A stretch of DNA of 64,000 bases, from positions 3,934 through 67,933 of the forward strand of contig JAGRNR010000014.1 in assembly GCA_020440645.1 (NCBI GenBank), in the 5' to 3' direction. The notes under the pieces are model-generated. The model ran no database searches, had not been told where the DNA came from, and worked only from the letters and a program-made list of their open reading frames with translations. Source of the stretch: JAHEFU01 sp020440645 (GTDB lineage: Bacteria > 4484-113 > JAFGCY01). Below, piece after piece: positions 9,004 through 17,952 of the stretch. Every line of letters begins with the position of its first letter. The first letter of the stretch is position 1. Both the position numbers and the translations under genes were made by a program.

Positions 9004-12000
9004 ATGGAAAACAGGGAGCAGGATGGAGCCGCTAAACTCCCGCAGCAGACGGACCCGCTGGAGCCCAGTGCCAACCCGAAGCTGAACATCGGCGGCCTGA
9101 TCGCCCAGACATTCATTGACAACAAGACCACCTTCCTCGTGATGGTGGCCGCCTTCATCTTCGGCCTGTTCGCGCTGTTCGTCACCCCGCGTGAGGAGAA
9201 CCCGCAGATCAGCGTGCCGGCCGTCAACGTGATCATCCCCTTCCCCGGCGCCTCGCCGCAGGAGATCGAGAACCTCGTCACCTCACCGATGGAACGGCGG
9301 ATCTGGAACATCAAGGGCATCGAGCACGTGTACTCGATCAGCTACCCCGATTTCGCCGTTGTCACCGCGCAGTTCCTCGTCGGCGAGGAGCAGGAGGACA
9401 GCGTCTTCAAGGTCTACAACCAGGTCTATTCCAACCTGGACAGCCTGCCCGCCGGGACGCAGCAGCCGATCGTCAAGCCGGTTGACATCAATGACGTGCC
9501 GATCGTCGCGATCACCCTGTTCAGCGCCGAACACGATACACATGCGCTGCGTACGGCGGCGGAACACCTCGAGCAGGGCCTGCGCGAGGTGCCCGGCACC
9601 AGCTCCAGCGTGATCGTCGGCGGCGACGGCCGCCAGATCACCATCGAGATGGACCCTGTCCGGAGCGCGGCCTTCGGCATCGACCCGCAGATGGTTGCCA
9701 ATGCATTGCAGGGTGCCAACGTGCGCCTGCCCAGCGACCGCCTGGAGACCGGCGGGCAGCGCCTGATGGTGCGCAGCGGCCAGTTCCTGCGCAATGCCGA
9801 GGATGTCGGCAGCACCGTGCTGACGACGCGCGGCAGCGGCATCCCGGTCTACCTGCGTGACATCGCGAGTGTGACGGACGGCCCGGCTGAGATCTCCAAC
9901 GTCAGCCGGCTGAGCTTCGGCGCCGGCACCCAGCACGTCAGCGCGGAGGGCCATGGCCTGCGCGGTGGCTTCAGCGGGCAGGAATTCGAGACCAGCGGCC
10001 GCAGCTTCAACGCAGTCACAGTTGCCGTTGCCAAGCAGAAGAGCACCAATGCCGTGAAGATCTCCGAGGCCGTGATCGAGCGCATGGACGAGCTCGGTCC
10101 GCTGGTGCTGCCTGACCGGACAGGCTGGCTGATCACGCGTGATGACGGTGAGGGTGCCAACCATGCCGTCAACGAACTGATCACGCACCTGACCTGGGCA
10201 ATCGTGATCGTGCTTGGCCTGCTGCTGCTGGCGCTCGGCTGGCGCGATGCCGCGGTGGTCGCTCTGGCGATCCCGCTCACGTTGCTGGTCACGCTCGGCA
10301 TCGGCTTCCTCGCCGGCCAGACCATCAACCGCATCACCCTGTTCGCCCTGATCCTCAGCCTCGGCCTGCTGGTTGACGACGCGATCGTCGTCGTGGAGAA
10401 CATCCACCGCCACCTGAAGATGAAGGCCGCCTGCGAGGGCAAGCTGCGCACCTGCGTTCTCGCTGTCAACGAAATCAGCAGCCCGACGATCTACGCCACC
10501 TTCACCGTCGTGCTGTCAATGATCCCGATGGCCTTCGTGACAGGCATGATGGGGCCATACATGGCACCGATCCCGTTCAATGTGCCGGTGGCGATGATCG
10601 TCAGCCTGATCGTGGCCTTCAAGGTCACGCCCTACCTCGCGGTGCGCTGGCTGAAGGCCGACCACCATGCAGCTGATAATGGCAAGGACGCGAATGGCAA
10701 GGACTCCGCGAAAGGCACATCCGGCTCAACTGATAAGCCCGCTCCGGCGATTGACCTGACGCATGGCGCTGACCCGAAGCTGCTGGCCTTCTACCGCCGG
10801 ATGCTCGGCCCGCTGATTGACAGCAAACCGCGCCGTGCGGTGCTGTTCAGTGTGCTGGTGATTGCGCTGCTCATCAGCTTCACCTTCCCGGTGCTGCAGT
10901 GGGTCAAGTTCCGCATGCTGCCCAAGGCCAACAAGAACACCTTCCTCGTGACGGTGGACATGCCCGCCGGCAGCAGCCTGAATGCCACCGACAGCCTGGT
11001 GCGCGACATCGAGGAACGCCTGCTTGCGCATCCCGAGGTCAGCTCCCTTGTGACCACCGTCGGCACCGGCAGCGTGATCGACTTCAACGGCCTGCTGCGC
11101 GGCACTTCCTTCCGCAATGATGCGGCCCAGGCTGACATCCGTGTCAACCTGACGCCGAAGGAGGAGCGCAGCATCGCCAGCGAGCGGATCGTGCTGGACA
11201 TCCGCCCCGAGCTGGCCGCGCTGGCCAGCGAGAAGCAGGCGATCCTCAAGCTGGTGGAGGACCCGCCCGGGCCACCGGTGCGCGCCACCGTACTGGCCGA
11301 AATCTACGGCCCCTACGGCGAGGGCCAGCGCAGTGCCGTTGCCAATGTGCGCGGGATGTTCGCCTCCACTGACAGCGTGGTTGACATTGACGACTCGGTC
11401 AGCACAGCGGCCCGGGAGCTGCGCATCGAGGTGGACCGTGAGCGCGCCGAGCGCAGCGGCCTGCGGGCCTCTGACGTCGCCACCGCGCTGTATGCCGCAC
11501 TGGCCGGTTACGAGATCACCGCGCTGCATGACCCGGCCGGGATGGTGCAGACCCCGGTGGTGCTGCGATTCCCGCAGCAGTTCCGCAGCCAGCTGGCGGA
11601 CCTCGACAGCGTGGTGCTGCCTTCGCCCGCCGGCAACATCCCGCTGTCATCCATCACGCGCATGCGTGAGACCGATGCGCTCAGGCCGATCCACCACAAG
11701 GACCTGCGCCAGGTGAGCTATGTCTATGGCGAGATGGCCGGACGTTCCAGCGTGTACGCGATCTTCGACATGATGGCGAAGTTGAAGCAGGACCCGCTGC
11801 CGCCGGCCTATGAACTGGTCTGGGAGGGCGAGTGGGACCTGACTCTCAAGGTGTTCCGTGACCTCGGAATGGCAATGGGAGTGGCGATCCTCCTGATCTA
11901 CCTGCTGATGGTCGGCCGCTTCCACAGCTTCAGCGACCCGCTGGTGATCCTCGGCGCGGTGCCGCTGACGATGCTTGGCGTGCTGCCCGGCTTCGCCCTG

Positions 12001-12351
12001 CTTGGCAACTTCGACATCTACTTCTCGGCGACCGGCATGATCGGCGTGATCGCGCTGGCCGGCATCGTGGTACGCAACTCGATCATCCTGATTGAGTTCA
12101 TCCAGGATGCGCTCAATGAAGGCGTGCCGCTGCGCGAGGCTGTGATCCTCGCCGGTGCGATCCGCACCCGCCCGATCGTGCTGACCGCGCTGGCAGCGAT
12201 CGCCGGCATGCTGGTGGTGGTGGCGGACCCGGTCTGGAGCGGCCTGAGCTGGGCGCTCTTGTTCGGCATCCTCGCCAGCACCACCCTGTCACTGCTGGTG
12301 ATCCCGCTGCTGTACTACATCGCCAAGGAAAAAACCGGAGGTCAGGCGTGA
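9004..12351 (+). CDS. RND efflux pump inner-membrane permease (HAE-type)
   Basis: Proton-driven RND permease, 1115 aa. It has the usual duplicated layout: a membrane helix near residue 40, a large periplasmic porter loop, a helix bundle at about 395-550, then the same again from about 615 to the end. The TM4 motif LGLLVDDAIVVVENIH, with two acidic residues, is typical of hydrophobe/amphiphile exporters rather than metal pumps. Other motifs are FPGASPQEIENLVTSPMER, PVDINDVPIVAITLF, GMIGVIALAGIVVRNSI and RTRPIVLTALAAI. An unusual hydrophilic, low-complexity Lys/Asp/Gly/Ser insert (about 553-590) sits in the central cytoplasmic loop. Spacing to the adaptor is 1 nt, with GGAGG inside the adaptor's end. 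A TolC partner is not adjacent. Confidence 0.93.
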   Translation: MENREQDGAAKLPQQTDPLEPSANPKLNIGGLIAQTFIDNKTTFLVMVAAFIFGLFALFVTPREENPQISVPAVNVIIPFPGASPQEIENLVTSPMERRIWNIKGIEHVYSISYPDFAVVTAQFLVGEEQEDSVFKVYNQVYSNLDSLPAGTQQPIVKPVDINDVPIVAITLFSAEHDTHALRTAAEHLEQGLREVPGTSSSVIVGGDGRQITIEMDPVRSAAFGIDPQMVANALQGANVRLPSDRLETGGQRLMVRSGQFLRNAEDVGSTVLTTRGSGIPVYLRDIASVTDGPAEISNVSRLSFGAGTQHVSAEGHGLRGGFSGQEFETSGRSFNAVTVAVAKQKSTNAVKISEAVIERMDELGPLVLPDRTGWLITRDDGEGANHAVNELITHLTWAIVIVLGLLLLALGWRDAAVVALAIPLTLLVTLGIGFLAGQTINRITLFALILSLGLLVDDAIVVVENIHRHLKMKAACEGKLRTCVLAVNEISSPTIYATFTVVLSMIPMAFVTGMMGPYMAPIPFNVPVAMIVSLIVAFKVTPYLAVRWLKADHHAADNGKDANGKDSAKGTSGSTDKPAPAIDLTHGADPKLLAFYRRMLGPLIDSKPRRAVLFSVLVIALLISFTFPVLQWVKFRMLPKANKNTFLVTVDMPAGSSLNATDSLVRDIEERLLAHPEVSSLVTTVGTGSVIDFNGLLRGTSFRNDAAQADIRVNLTPKEERSIASERIVLDIRPELAALASEKQAILKLVEDPPGPPVRATVLAEIYGPYGEGQRSAVANVRGMFASTDSVVDIDDSVSTAARELRIEVDRERAERSGLRASDVATALYAALAGYEITALHDPAGMVQTPVVLRFPQQFRSQLADLDSVVLPSPAGNIPLSSITRMRETDALRPIHHKDLRQVSYVYGEMAGRSSVYAIFDMMAKLKQDPLPPAYELVWEGEWDLTLKVFRDLGMAMGVAILLIYLLMVGRFHSFSDPLVILGAVPLTMLGVLPGFALLGNFDIYFSATGMIGVIALAGIVVRNSIILIEFIQDALNEGVPLREAVILAGAIRTRPIVLTALAAIAGMLVVVADPVWSGLSWALLFGILASTTLSLLVIPLLYYIAKEKTGGQA

Positions 12352-12365
12352 GCCTGACAACGGAG

Positions 12366-12550
12366 GTCCGGCGCAAGCCGGGCGTGGAGGTCGAGCGCAA
12401 GCTCGGCAATGAGTTTGGTGCTTGGAGTGGGGGGTTTGGATGCAGCCGCATTGCGGAGGCCCGATGGACCTGCGGCGCAAGTCGCACAATGAGAGGGAGG
12501 TCAGCTGTAAAGCTGACAAGGTAGCGCACACAGACTCCAAAATAGAGTCC
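12366..12550. repeat. Cluster of short intergenic hairpins after the RND operon
   Basis: At least three consecutive small palindromes follow the pump stop: CCGGC-GCAA-GCCGG (12368-12381), CGAGC-GCAA-GCTCG (12392-12405) and GTCAGCT-GTAA-AGCTGAC (12500-12517). A looser TGCGGC/GTCGCA hairpin with a GCAA loop and a GACTC/GAGTC hairpin (about 12533-12550) follow. They are linked by GGAGGTC-like spacers. Stem sequences differ while loop and size are conserved. The block may act as a terminator array or be a mobile REP-like family. Confidence 0.75.
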
Positions 12551-12616
12551 ACGGAGTTTTCCATAATGGGAAGGGCTGATAGTGTTGCAATAAAACGGCG
12601 CGCATTTCCTGTCGGA

Positions 12617-12769
12617 CTATCTGTCACCCCCGCCTTCCATTATCATCGGTTCTCTTGCTTCCTTGAAATCAGCAAGGTAGTTCACCAACGCATACATTGC
12701 CACTGCGATAGCCGCAATGATCAGCAAGGGCAGAATGAACCTGAATGATTCTGATGTCCTAACTTGCAT
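12617..12769 (-). CDS. Small single-pass membrane protein
   Basis: A 50-aa protein with one hydrophobic helix (ILPLLIIAAIAVAMYALVNY), a short charged N-terminus and an acidic/basic tail ending EGGGDR. I choose ATG 12769 because GGGAGG lies 7-8 nt upstream; a longer in-frame start (12808) has no such site. It sits between the hairpin block and a lipoprotein gene on the same strand. Function unknown. Confidence 0.55.
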   Translation of the reverse strand: MQVRTSESFRFILPLLIIAAIAVAMYALVNYLADFKEAREPMIMEGGGDR

Positions 12770-12853
12770 GTCTGTCCCTCCCACGATTCTTCTGGATAAT
12801 GAGAGCACTCATGCTGGAGTTTTGTTCCGGGAGAGTGTCTAAGCGTTTATTGC

Positions 12854-14161
12854 CTACTGCCCATCCTTAGCAACTTCCGCATCCGCTGCCAAGGGGTAGT
12901 CCGCTTCGATTGTCCGCCCCATCGGCTCAATGTCAACGAGGAAGAAGCCATCGCTTGACTGAACTAGCAATCCTTCCGGCAGTTCATTGATGCTGCCACC
13001 GTAGAAGTCTTCGGTTAGCAGCCTGGCAAGCAGTTGCAACCGCGGAACTCCTCCATCCAGCGGAATACCCTCATGAGGCAGCTCCAGGATGGAAACACTA
13101 TCGCGATCGCCAGCCAGGATGTACATGCCATGCTCCCCGAAGCCGACATCATTCGTTTTCATGATGTACTCATTGCCCATAAGATTGCTGATGCCCTGGT
13201 TCAGCTGCAGCGTATGCGCCTTGCCATCCCGGATGACAACCAGCATGTCCCGGTTGAAGTTATAGGCCAGGATATCGCCGCCCACATTGCCGATCCTGAA
13301 GCGTGTGTGCTCGTCATAGCCAATCCTGAACTCCTCCTCGCTGATCACAACCGGCACCGCAGGATCCGCCGGGTCATAACTGACATGGTTATAGACCACC
13401 GGGAACTCCTCAACCGGCCAATTCCCCGTGCTGCGCCTGCCATTGCTGATCAGTTCGTAACCGATGACAAGTTCCTGCTCGTCAAACCATGTCATCAGTT
13501 TCCAATGCTTCGTCACATGGAAACTCGTTGCCATTTTCCACTCATCGGCACTGAATTCCTGCAGGTCTTCCAGCCTGAACAGGCAGCGCGGATCCATATC
13601 CAGCAGGTGGATGAAATCCTCTTCGCCGGTGTAGTCAAAGTTGATCTGCGGATTCTCCGGCGGATTGCTGATTATGTGATCAAGCAGCAGGCCAGCCAGC
13701 AAGCCGTTGTCAGCTTCAACTATCCGAAAATCGAATTGCCCGGTCCAGCTATCTTCCATTTTGACCCAGTCCTCATGGGTCCAGTCCCGGGTTTCCTCCG
13801 GACTTGGATCATCCATCTCATAGTGGCCCTGGACCTCCATAAGCTGACCGTCCACAAGATTGATTGCGCCGGGATGAATGAAGTGCTTGCTTGGAATTGA
13901 ACCGGGATCTCGGTAGATCCGGATCCTGCACAGCCCCTCCCCAAGCGGGACAATCCGGACACTCGGCAGCCCCGCCAGTTCGTCAGGCACAAATTCCTGC
14001 TCGGGGTTTTCATTCAGGTACGGCAGCAAGTCAGGTTCCTGTCTCGGCGGCATCTGCTGCATGGCCTCGGCGTATTCCTCAGCCGGATCCGGTTCGTTGC
14101 ATGCAGCCAGCGAAAGCGCAAGGCCGAGTATCACAATCAAACTGCTGGCAAGCCTGGACAT
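12854..14161 (-). CDS. Large lipoprotein of unknown function
   Basis: A 435-aa protein with a clear lipoprotein signal (lipobox SLAAC, Cys21), followed by an acidic, beta-rich body with no recognised domain. Recurrent patterns include HYEMDDPSPEETRDW, DWVKMEDSWTGQFDF and late repeated segments (LLVQSSDGFFLVD). These could form a beta-propeller-like fold (weak inference). AAGGTGA lies upstream of the ATG. It lies next to a tRNA-Val gene transcribed in the same direction. G+C appears lower than in neighbouring genes by eye, which may hint at transfer. Confidence 0.7.
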   Translation of the reverse strand: MSRLASSLIVILGLALSLAACNEPDPAEEYAEAMQQMPPRQEPDLLPYLNENPEQEFVPDELAGLPSVRIVPLGEGLCRIRIYRDPGSIPSKHFIHPGAINLVDGQLMEVQGHYEMDDPSPEETRDWTHEDWVKMEDSWTGQFDFRIVEADNGLLAGLLLDHIISNPPENPQINFDYTGEEDFIHLLDMDPRCLFRLEDLQEFSADEWKMATSFHVTKHWKLMTWFDEQELVIGYELISNGRRSTGNWPVEEFPVVYNHVSYDPADPAVPVVISEEEFRIGYDEHTRFRIGNVGGDILAYNFNRDMLVVIRDGKAHTLQLNQGISNLMGNEYIMKTNDVGFGEHGMYILAGDRDSVSILELPHEGIPLDGGVPRLQLLARLLTEDFYGGSINELPEGLLVQSSDGFFLVDIEPMGRTIEADYPLAADAEVAKDGQ

Positions 14162-14226
14162 CGGTTCAATTCACCTTAGCAGGAAATCGAAGCGGGACAG
14201 CCAGCCGGTAATAGCAAAATGGGAAA

Positions 14227-14303
14227 TGGTGGGCGCTACAGGATTCGAACCTGTGACCTCATCGGTGTGAACGATGCGCTCTAGCCAACTGAGCTAAGCG
14301 CCC
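14227..14303 (-). tRNA. tRNA-Val (anticodon CAC), CCA encoded
   Basis: The minus strand reads a full cloverleaf: 7-bp acceptor GGGCGCT/AGCGCCC, D arm GCTC..GAGC, anticodon stem CATCG/CGATG with loop TTCACAC (anticodon CAC, reading GTG), T arm ACAGG-TTCGAAT-CCTGT, discriminator A and encoded CCA (14227-14229). Confidence 0.97.
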
Positions 14304-14363
14304 CAGGTAATCCCGCCTATCTGACGGGGAGGGATATTATGCCAGAAAAACAGAGGAAAGGGA

Positions 14364-14486
14364 ACAGATAGCAAACTACAAAGATCAGACCTCAGAAGCC
14401 AGACTTCAGATCAGTTTCCGCTGCAGCGAGTCAACTGTCTGAAGTCTGGAGTCTGACACCTGCTGCAGGCCGCAGGCCGCAGGCAG
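14364..14486. repeat. Heptamer repeat locus, TCAGACT family
   Basis: From 14364 the sequence reads in 7-bp steps (ACAGATA, GCAAACT, ACAAAGA, TCAGACC, TCAGAAG, CCAGACT, TCAGATC). After a 22-nt spacer it reads NNNTCTG steps (CTGTCTG, AAGTCTG, GAGTCTG) and then GCAGGCC steps. The halves are complementary: an exact 11-bp inverted repeat CAGACTTCAGA (14400-14410) / TCTGAAGTCTG (14438-14448). It lies between the tRNA and the ankyrin gene. Confidence 0.85.
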
Positions 14487-14618
14487 GTATACTCTTCTCG
14501 CGCACAGGGCGCACTCAGTCCGCGAGAAGGGAATGTCCCGCCTGACCAATCTGCCCGAGATGCATTGTTACGACACTTCGGGACCGCCATGCGGACAGCG
14601 GCAATATCGGAGGTCGTA

Positions 14619-16196
14619 ATGACGATTGAACTACCCGCCGGCGCAAACCTCGAATTCGCGCGCAAACAAGCCAAGCTGCTGTTGAAACAGCTCAATGACT
14701 CGGAAGCCGCCGCCCTGGCCATCGCTGCCGAGTTGCACCCACAGGGCTCAAAACCTGACTGGCAGCTCAGCGATGCGCAGCTGATCATCGCGCGGCAGTA
14801 CGGCCATGAATCCTGGCCGAAGCTGAAGGAAGCGATCGAGAACCAGCGCCCGCTCGCCGAGCAGGCCAAGGCCTTCATCGACAGCATGTTCGGCTGGCAG
14901 GATGCGCGCTTCAAACGCATCATCACTGAGCATCCGGCTGTCGCCTCATTCGACCTCGCCTGCCAGGTCAGCTGTGGCGACCATGCCGCGCTCGCCGAAC
15001 TGCTCGCCGCAGACCCGGATGCCGCGAAACGCAAATACGCCCCGCTGGACCGCGAACTGATCATCTACGCCAGCTACTCCCTGATGCACACTCTCGGCGA
15101 GCCCTACCGCTCTGGCCTGCTGCGCTGCGTCGAACTGCTGCTTTCGCATGGTGCGGACCCCAACGCTGCCTATGACGAGGGCGGCACATGGGCCGGCGCG
15201 ATGCAGCCCTGCTTGTACGGTGCGACCGGGCATGGCAACTTTCCTGAGCTGGCCCGCCTGCTGCTGGAGGCCGGGGCCGACCCGAATGACGACGAATGCA
15301 TGTGGCATGTGCCGCAGTTCATGTACGAGGAGTGCCTCGCGCTGCTGCTGGAGTTCGGTGGCAACCCGAACCGCAAGAGCGAGCACTGGAACAACACCCC
15401 GCTGTACTTCCTGCTCGGGCATCGCACGAATGACAAGGGCTATGACACCGCGATGCGCGGTGTGAACTGGCTGCTGGAGCATGGCGCGGAACCGAATGTG
15501 CCGAGCTATGACTGGCAGGAGAATGCGCTGCAGCTCGCAGTGCGCCTGCACCATCGCCCGGACGTGGTCGAGTCCCTGCTGAAGCACGGCGCGGACGGGA
15601 GCTATAGGCGGGCGGATGGCTGCGACAGCTGGCAACTCGCATTGCGCAGTGGCAACCGGGATGCGATCGGCCTGCTGCGAGAACATGGCTTTGCGCATGA
15701 CGAGGATGAACTGCTGGACAGCTACCTGCTGGCGGTGATGACTGCCGATGCGCAGTCCGCCGGGGAGATCATCGCCGCCAGTCCGCAGCTGCTGGAACAG
15801 CTTGGCAAGCATGGGCCGGACAGCTTCTGCGATGCAGCCGAGCGCGGCCAGCTTGAGGTGGTCCGGGTGATGCTTGACAACGGCTGGGATGTCGCAATGA
15901 CCGATGAATGGGGCCGCCAGCCGCTGCACTGTGCCGCGCTGCGTGGCTTCGCGGACGTCGTCAGGCTGCTGCTGGCTGCCGGTGCCCCGCTGGACCACCA
16001 TGACAAGCTGTACGACGGCGCACCGATCGGCTGGGCGCTGCACGGCGCGATCGAGATGCCGGCGGAGGATGGCGACTACCTTTCAGTGGTCGAACAGATC
16101 GTGGCCGCCGGCGGGCTGGACTTTGCCAACGACCGCAGCTGGGCCGAACGTGATGTGGCGAAGGTGCGTGAGAGGTATGGAGGATCTCGGAGCTAG
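14619..16196 (+). CDS. Ankyrin-repeat protein
   Basis: A cytoplasmic ankyrin-repeat scaffold, 525 aa from ATG 14619, which has GGAGG 6 nt upstream; the ORF extends 18 codons further without a better site. The N-terminal about 100 residues are helical (QAKLLLKQLNDSEAAAL, IIARQYGHESWPKLKEAIE), a segment seen at the front of other ankyrin proteins in soil bacteria. Repeats then run from about 120 to the C-terminus with hallmarks such as LLLSHGADPNAAYDEGG, LLLEAGADPNDDE, LLEFGGNPNRKS, LLEHGAEPNVPS, LLKHGADG, GRQPLHCAALRGFADVVRLLLAAGAPLD. There is no signal peptide. The last codons and the stop lie inside the GG-type heptamer repeat (16182-16214), so the C-terminal GSRS is repeat-encoded. Confidence 0.88.
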   Translation: MTIELPAGANLEFARKQAKLLLKQLNDSEAAALAIAAELHPQGSKPDWQLSDAQLIIARQYGHESWPKLKEAIENQRPLAEQAKAFIDSMFGWQDARFKRIITEHPAVASFDLACQVSCGDHAALAELLAADPDAAKRKYAPLDRELIIYASYSLMHTLGEPYRSGLLRCVELLLSHGADPNAAYDEGGTWAGAMQPCLYGATGHGNFPELARLLLEAGADPNDDECMWHVPQFMYEECLALLLEFGGNPNRKSEHWNNTPLYFLLGHRTNDKGYDTAMRGVNWLLEHGAEPNVPSYDWQENALQLAVRLHHRPDVVESLLKHGADGSYRRADGCDSWQLALRSGNRDAIGLLREHGFAHDEDELLDSYLLAVMTADAQSAGEIIAASPQLLEQLGKHGPDSFCDAAERGQLEVVRVMLDNGWDVAMTDEWGRQPLHCAALRGFADVVRLLLAAGAPLDHHDKLYDGAPIGWALHGAIEMPAEDGDYLSVVEQIVAAGGLDFANDRSWAERDVAKVRERYGGSRS

Positions 16197-16300
16197 GTTG
16201 TCGGGTGTAGCGGATTTGTCGTGCTTCACGCGGAAAAGTAATTCAAGGTGACTCGCAGCGTCACGCCAACCCTACAACCCAGATCCCAGCTCCTATATCC
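16182..16300. repeat. Inverted pair of GG-type heptamer repeats between convergent genes
   Basis: Plus-strand copy 16182-16214 reads in phase GGATCTC, GGAGCTA, GGTTGTC, GGGTGTA, GCGGA and contains the ankyrin stop codon. Minus-strand copy 16300-16266 reads GGATATA, GGAGCTG, GGATCTG, GGTTGTA, GGGTTGG and begins with the last G of the pentapeptide gene's TAG. The two copies face each other and could fold into one long hairpin that terminates both genes (inference). Confidence 0.85.
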
Positions 16301-16788
16301 TAGGCAGACAGGTCAGCTCCCGCCATGCTGGCACCCGACATGTCGCAGCCGTCCAGCTGCGCGCCCTGCAGTTTCGCGTTGTCAAGCACGGCGCTTTTCA
16401 GGCTGGCATTGCGCAGGTCGGCTCCGCGCAGGTCGGCTCCGCTGAGCACAGCTCCGCTCAGGTCCGCATTGCGCAGGTCGGCATTGCGCATATCGCGGCC
16501 GCTGAGGCTGGCACCACGCAGGCTGACCCCGCGCAGGTCGCGGCCATACATCTCCTCATGCATCTGCACCCGCCGGCAGGCCCCGCGCTGGCGCGGCAGG
16601 CCTTCGCGGGCGAGGCGCTCGATGCTTTCGCGGGAGATGCGGCGCTCATGGCGCACCACCTCCATGTCGCGGTACACCAGTTGCCCTTCGCTGCACAGCT
16701 GCTGCAGGCGCTGGCGCCGGAGCGGCCGGCCCGTCAGGTGGGCCAGCAGCTCCGTCGCCTCTGTTGTTGTCAGCCAGTCGCCGTTCAT
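16300..16788 (-). CDS. Pentapeptide-repeat protein with N-terminal helix-turn-helix-like domain
   Basis: A 162-aa protein. The first about 65 residues look like a MerR/excisionase-type winged helix (LTTTEATELLAHLTGRPL..RLQQLCSEGQLVYRDM.....RRISRESIERLARE). The rest is a pentapeptide repeat of A(D/S)L(R/S)(N/G) units (DLRGVSLRGASLSG, ADLRNADLSG, ADLRGADLRN, CDMSGASMAGADLSA), expected to form a right-handed quadrilateral beta-helix. It starts 11 nt after a larger pentapeptide gene and is probably co-transcribed with it. Fusion of a DNA-binding-like head to a pentapeptide tail is unusual. The binding target is unknown. Confidence 0.82.
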   Translation of the reverse strand: MNGDWLTTTEATELLAHLTGRPLRRQRLQQLCSEGQLVYRDMEVVRHERRISRESIERLAREGLPRQRGACRRVQMHEEMYGRDLRGVSLRGASLSGRDMRNADLRNADLSGAVLSGADLRGADLRNASLKSAVLDNAKLQGAQLDGCDMSGASMAGADLSA

Positions 16789-16799
16789 TGCATTCCCGC

Positions 16800-17879
16800 C
16801 TATGACGCCAGGTAGGCCGGCAGCACGGTGCTGCCGTCCAGCTTCGCCAGTTCGAGCTGCTCACGCGTCAGGTTGAGTGCTCCGCTGAGGTCCACCCCGC
16901 GCAGGTTTGCATCCTTCAGCACAGCTCCGCTGAAGTCCGCGCCGTCGAGGATCGCGGAGCGCAGGTTGGCACCACTGAGGTCGGCCTTCTTCAGGCGCGC
17001 ACCACTGAGGTTGGCGCTGCCGAGGTTGGCACCATTGAAGCTGGCCTTGCCGAGCCTGGCACCACTCAGGTCCGCGCTGCCAAGGTTGCTGCCACTGAGG
17101 TCAGAGCCCTTTAGCCGCGCCTGCTGCATGTTGGCACTGCCGAGGTTGCTGCCGTTCAGGCGGCAGCCCGCCAGCCGTGCGCCGCCGAAGTCTGCCTTGG
17201 CCAGGTTGGCGCCGCTCAGGCTGCAGTTCTCCAGCTTCGCCCCGCTGAAGTCGGCCTTCGCCAGGTTGCAGCCCGTCAGGCGGCAGTCCGCCAGCTGGGC
17301 ATTGCTGAAGCTGGCGGAGGCGAAGTTGCTGCCGGTCATGTCCACGCCCTGCATGCTGCGTCCGGCGAAGCTCGCCCGGACGGCATTCACGCCGCGCATG
17401 CTGCGCTTGTCAGTGCCGGGCGTGCTGCCCTTGCTGGACTGCTTGCCGGCTTCGGCCATGGCGCTGTCAATCGCCTGTTCGATCTGCTCGGCCAGCCGGC
17501 TGCCAAAGCCCTCGCCGAGGATCGACAGGTTGTCCAGCCTTTTCAGGCGCTGCAGCTTGTGGCGCATGCGGTTGAGCTTGGCCTGCTGTCTCTGTTCACG
17601 GTGCCTGCTGCGATCACCCGCGCTGCAGCCGATGCTGAACACGAATGCCTTGGATTTGGGGCCGGACTTCGGCCTGCCGTCGGCATCGCCGCTTTCGCTG
17701 CCGTCGCCCCATTCATCACCCGCATCGAATTCAGCATCTATGTCTGAACTGGTGCCGGGGGATTCATCGCCGATGACGGAGTCGAGCAGTTCCTCAATCC
17801 CCTCACCGTTCACCACCACCTTGACGGCGGGGTCTGCGTCATTGTGCGCGCCGGAGTGGCGCCCATGCTTCTTTACCAT
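16800..17879 (-). CDS. Pentapeptide-repeat protein with acidic N-terminal extension
   Basis: A 359-aa protein. Residues 1-75 are acidic and low complexity. Residues about 85-160 are basic and helical (REQRQQAKLNRMRHKLQRLKR, then RLAEQIEQAIDSAMAE). From about 165 to 345 there is a long, regular pentapeptide solenoid (ANLAKADFSGAKLENCSLSG, SNLGSANMQQARLKGSDLSG, ANLRSAILDGADFSGAVLK) of roughly 36 five-residue steps. Long regular solenoids of this kind can mimic DNA (Qnr/MfpA) but are also common with no known role. GAGG lies 7 nt before the ATG. It lies upstream of the HTH-pentapeptide gene in the same orientation. Confidence 0.85.
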   Translation of the reverse strand: MVKKHGRHSGAHNDADPAVKVVVNGEGIEELLDSVIGDESPGTSSDIDAEFDAGDEWGDGSESGDADGRPKSGPKSKAFVFSIGCSAGDRSRHREQRQQAKLNRMRHKLQRLKRLDNLSILGEGFGSRLAEQIEQAIDSAMAEAGKQSSKGSTPGTDKRSMRGVNAVRASFAGRSMQGVDMTGSNFASASFSNAQLADCRLTGCNLAKADFSGAKLENCSLSGANLAKADFGGARLAGCRLNGSNLGSANMQQARLKGSDLSGSNLGSADLSGARLGKASFNGANLGSANLSGARLKKADLSGANLRSAILDGADFSGAVLKDANLRGVDLSGALNLTREQLELAKLDGSTVLPAYLAS

Positions 17880-17952
17880 GTTTTCCTCGCTTCGCTGCCT
17901 GCCCCTGGGGGGCTTCAGGCCTTACGCGTCACTGCTGCCTAACTATACGCCG

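Noticed and set aside
7770..9320. Long antisense ORF (516 aa) opposite the RND adaptor, and similar ones opposite 9283-10413, 10726-11529, 14946-16043 and 49283-50860
   Set aside because: Arg/His/Ala/Gly-rich translations without domains, lying exactly opposite genes with clear homology. They are by-products of GC-rich codon usage.
12422..12748. 108-aa plus-strand ORF after the RND pump
   Set aside because: It runs through the hairpin repeats, lacks a ribosome binding site and overlaps a better small membrane-protein gene on the other strand.
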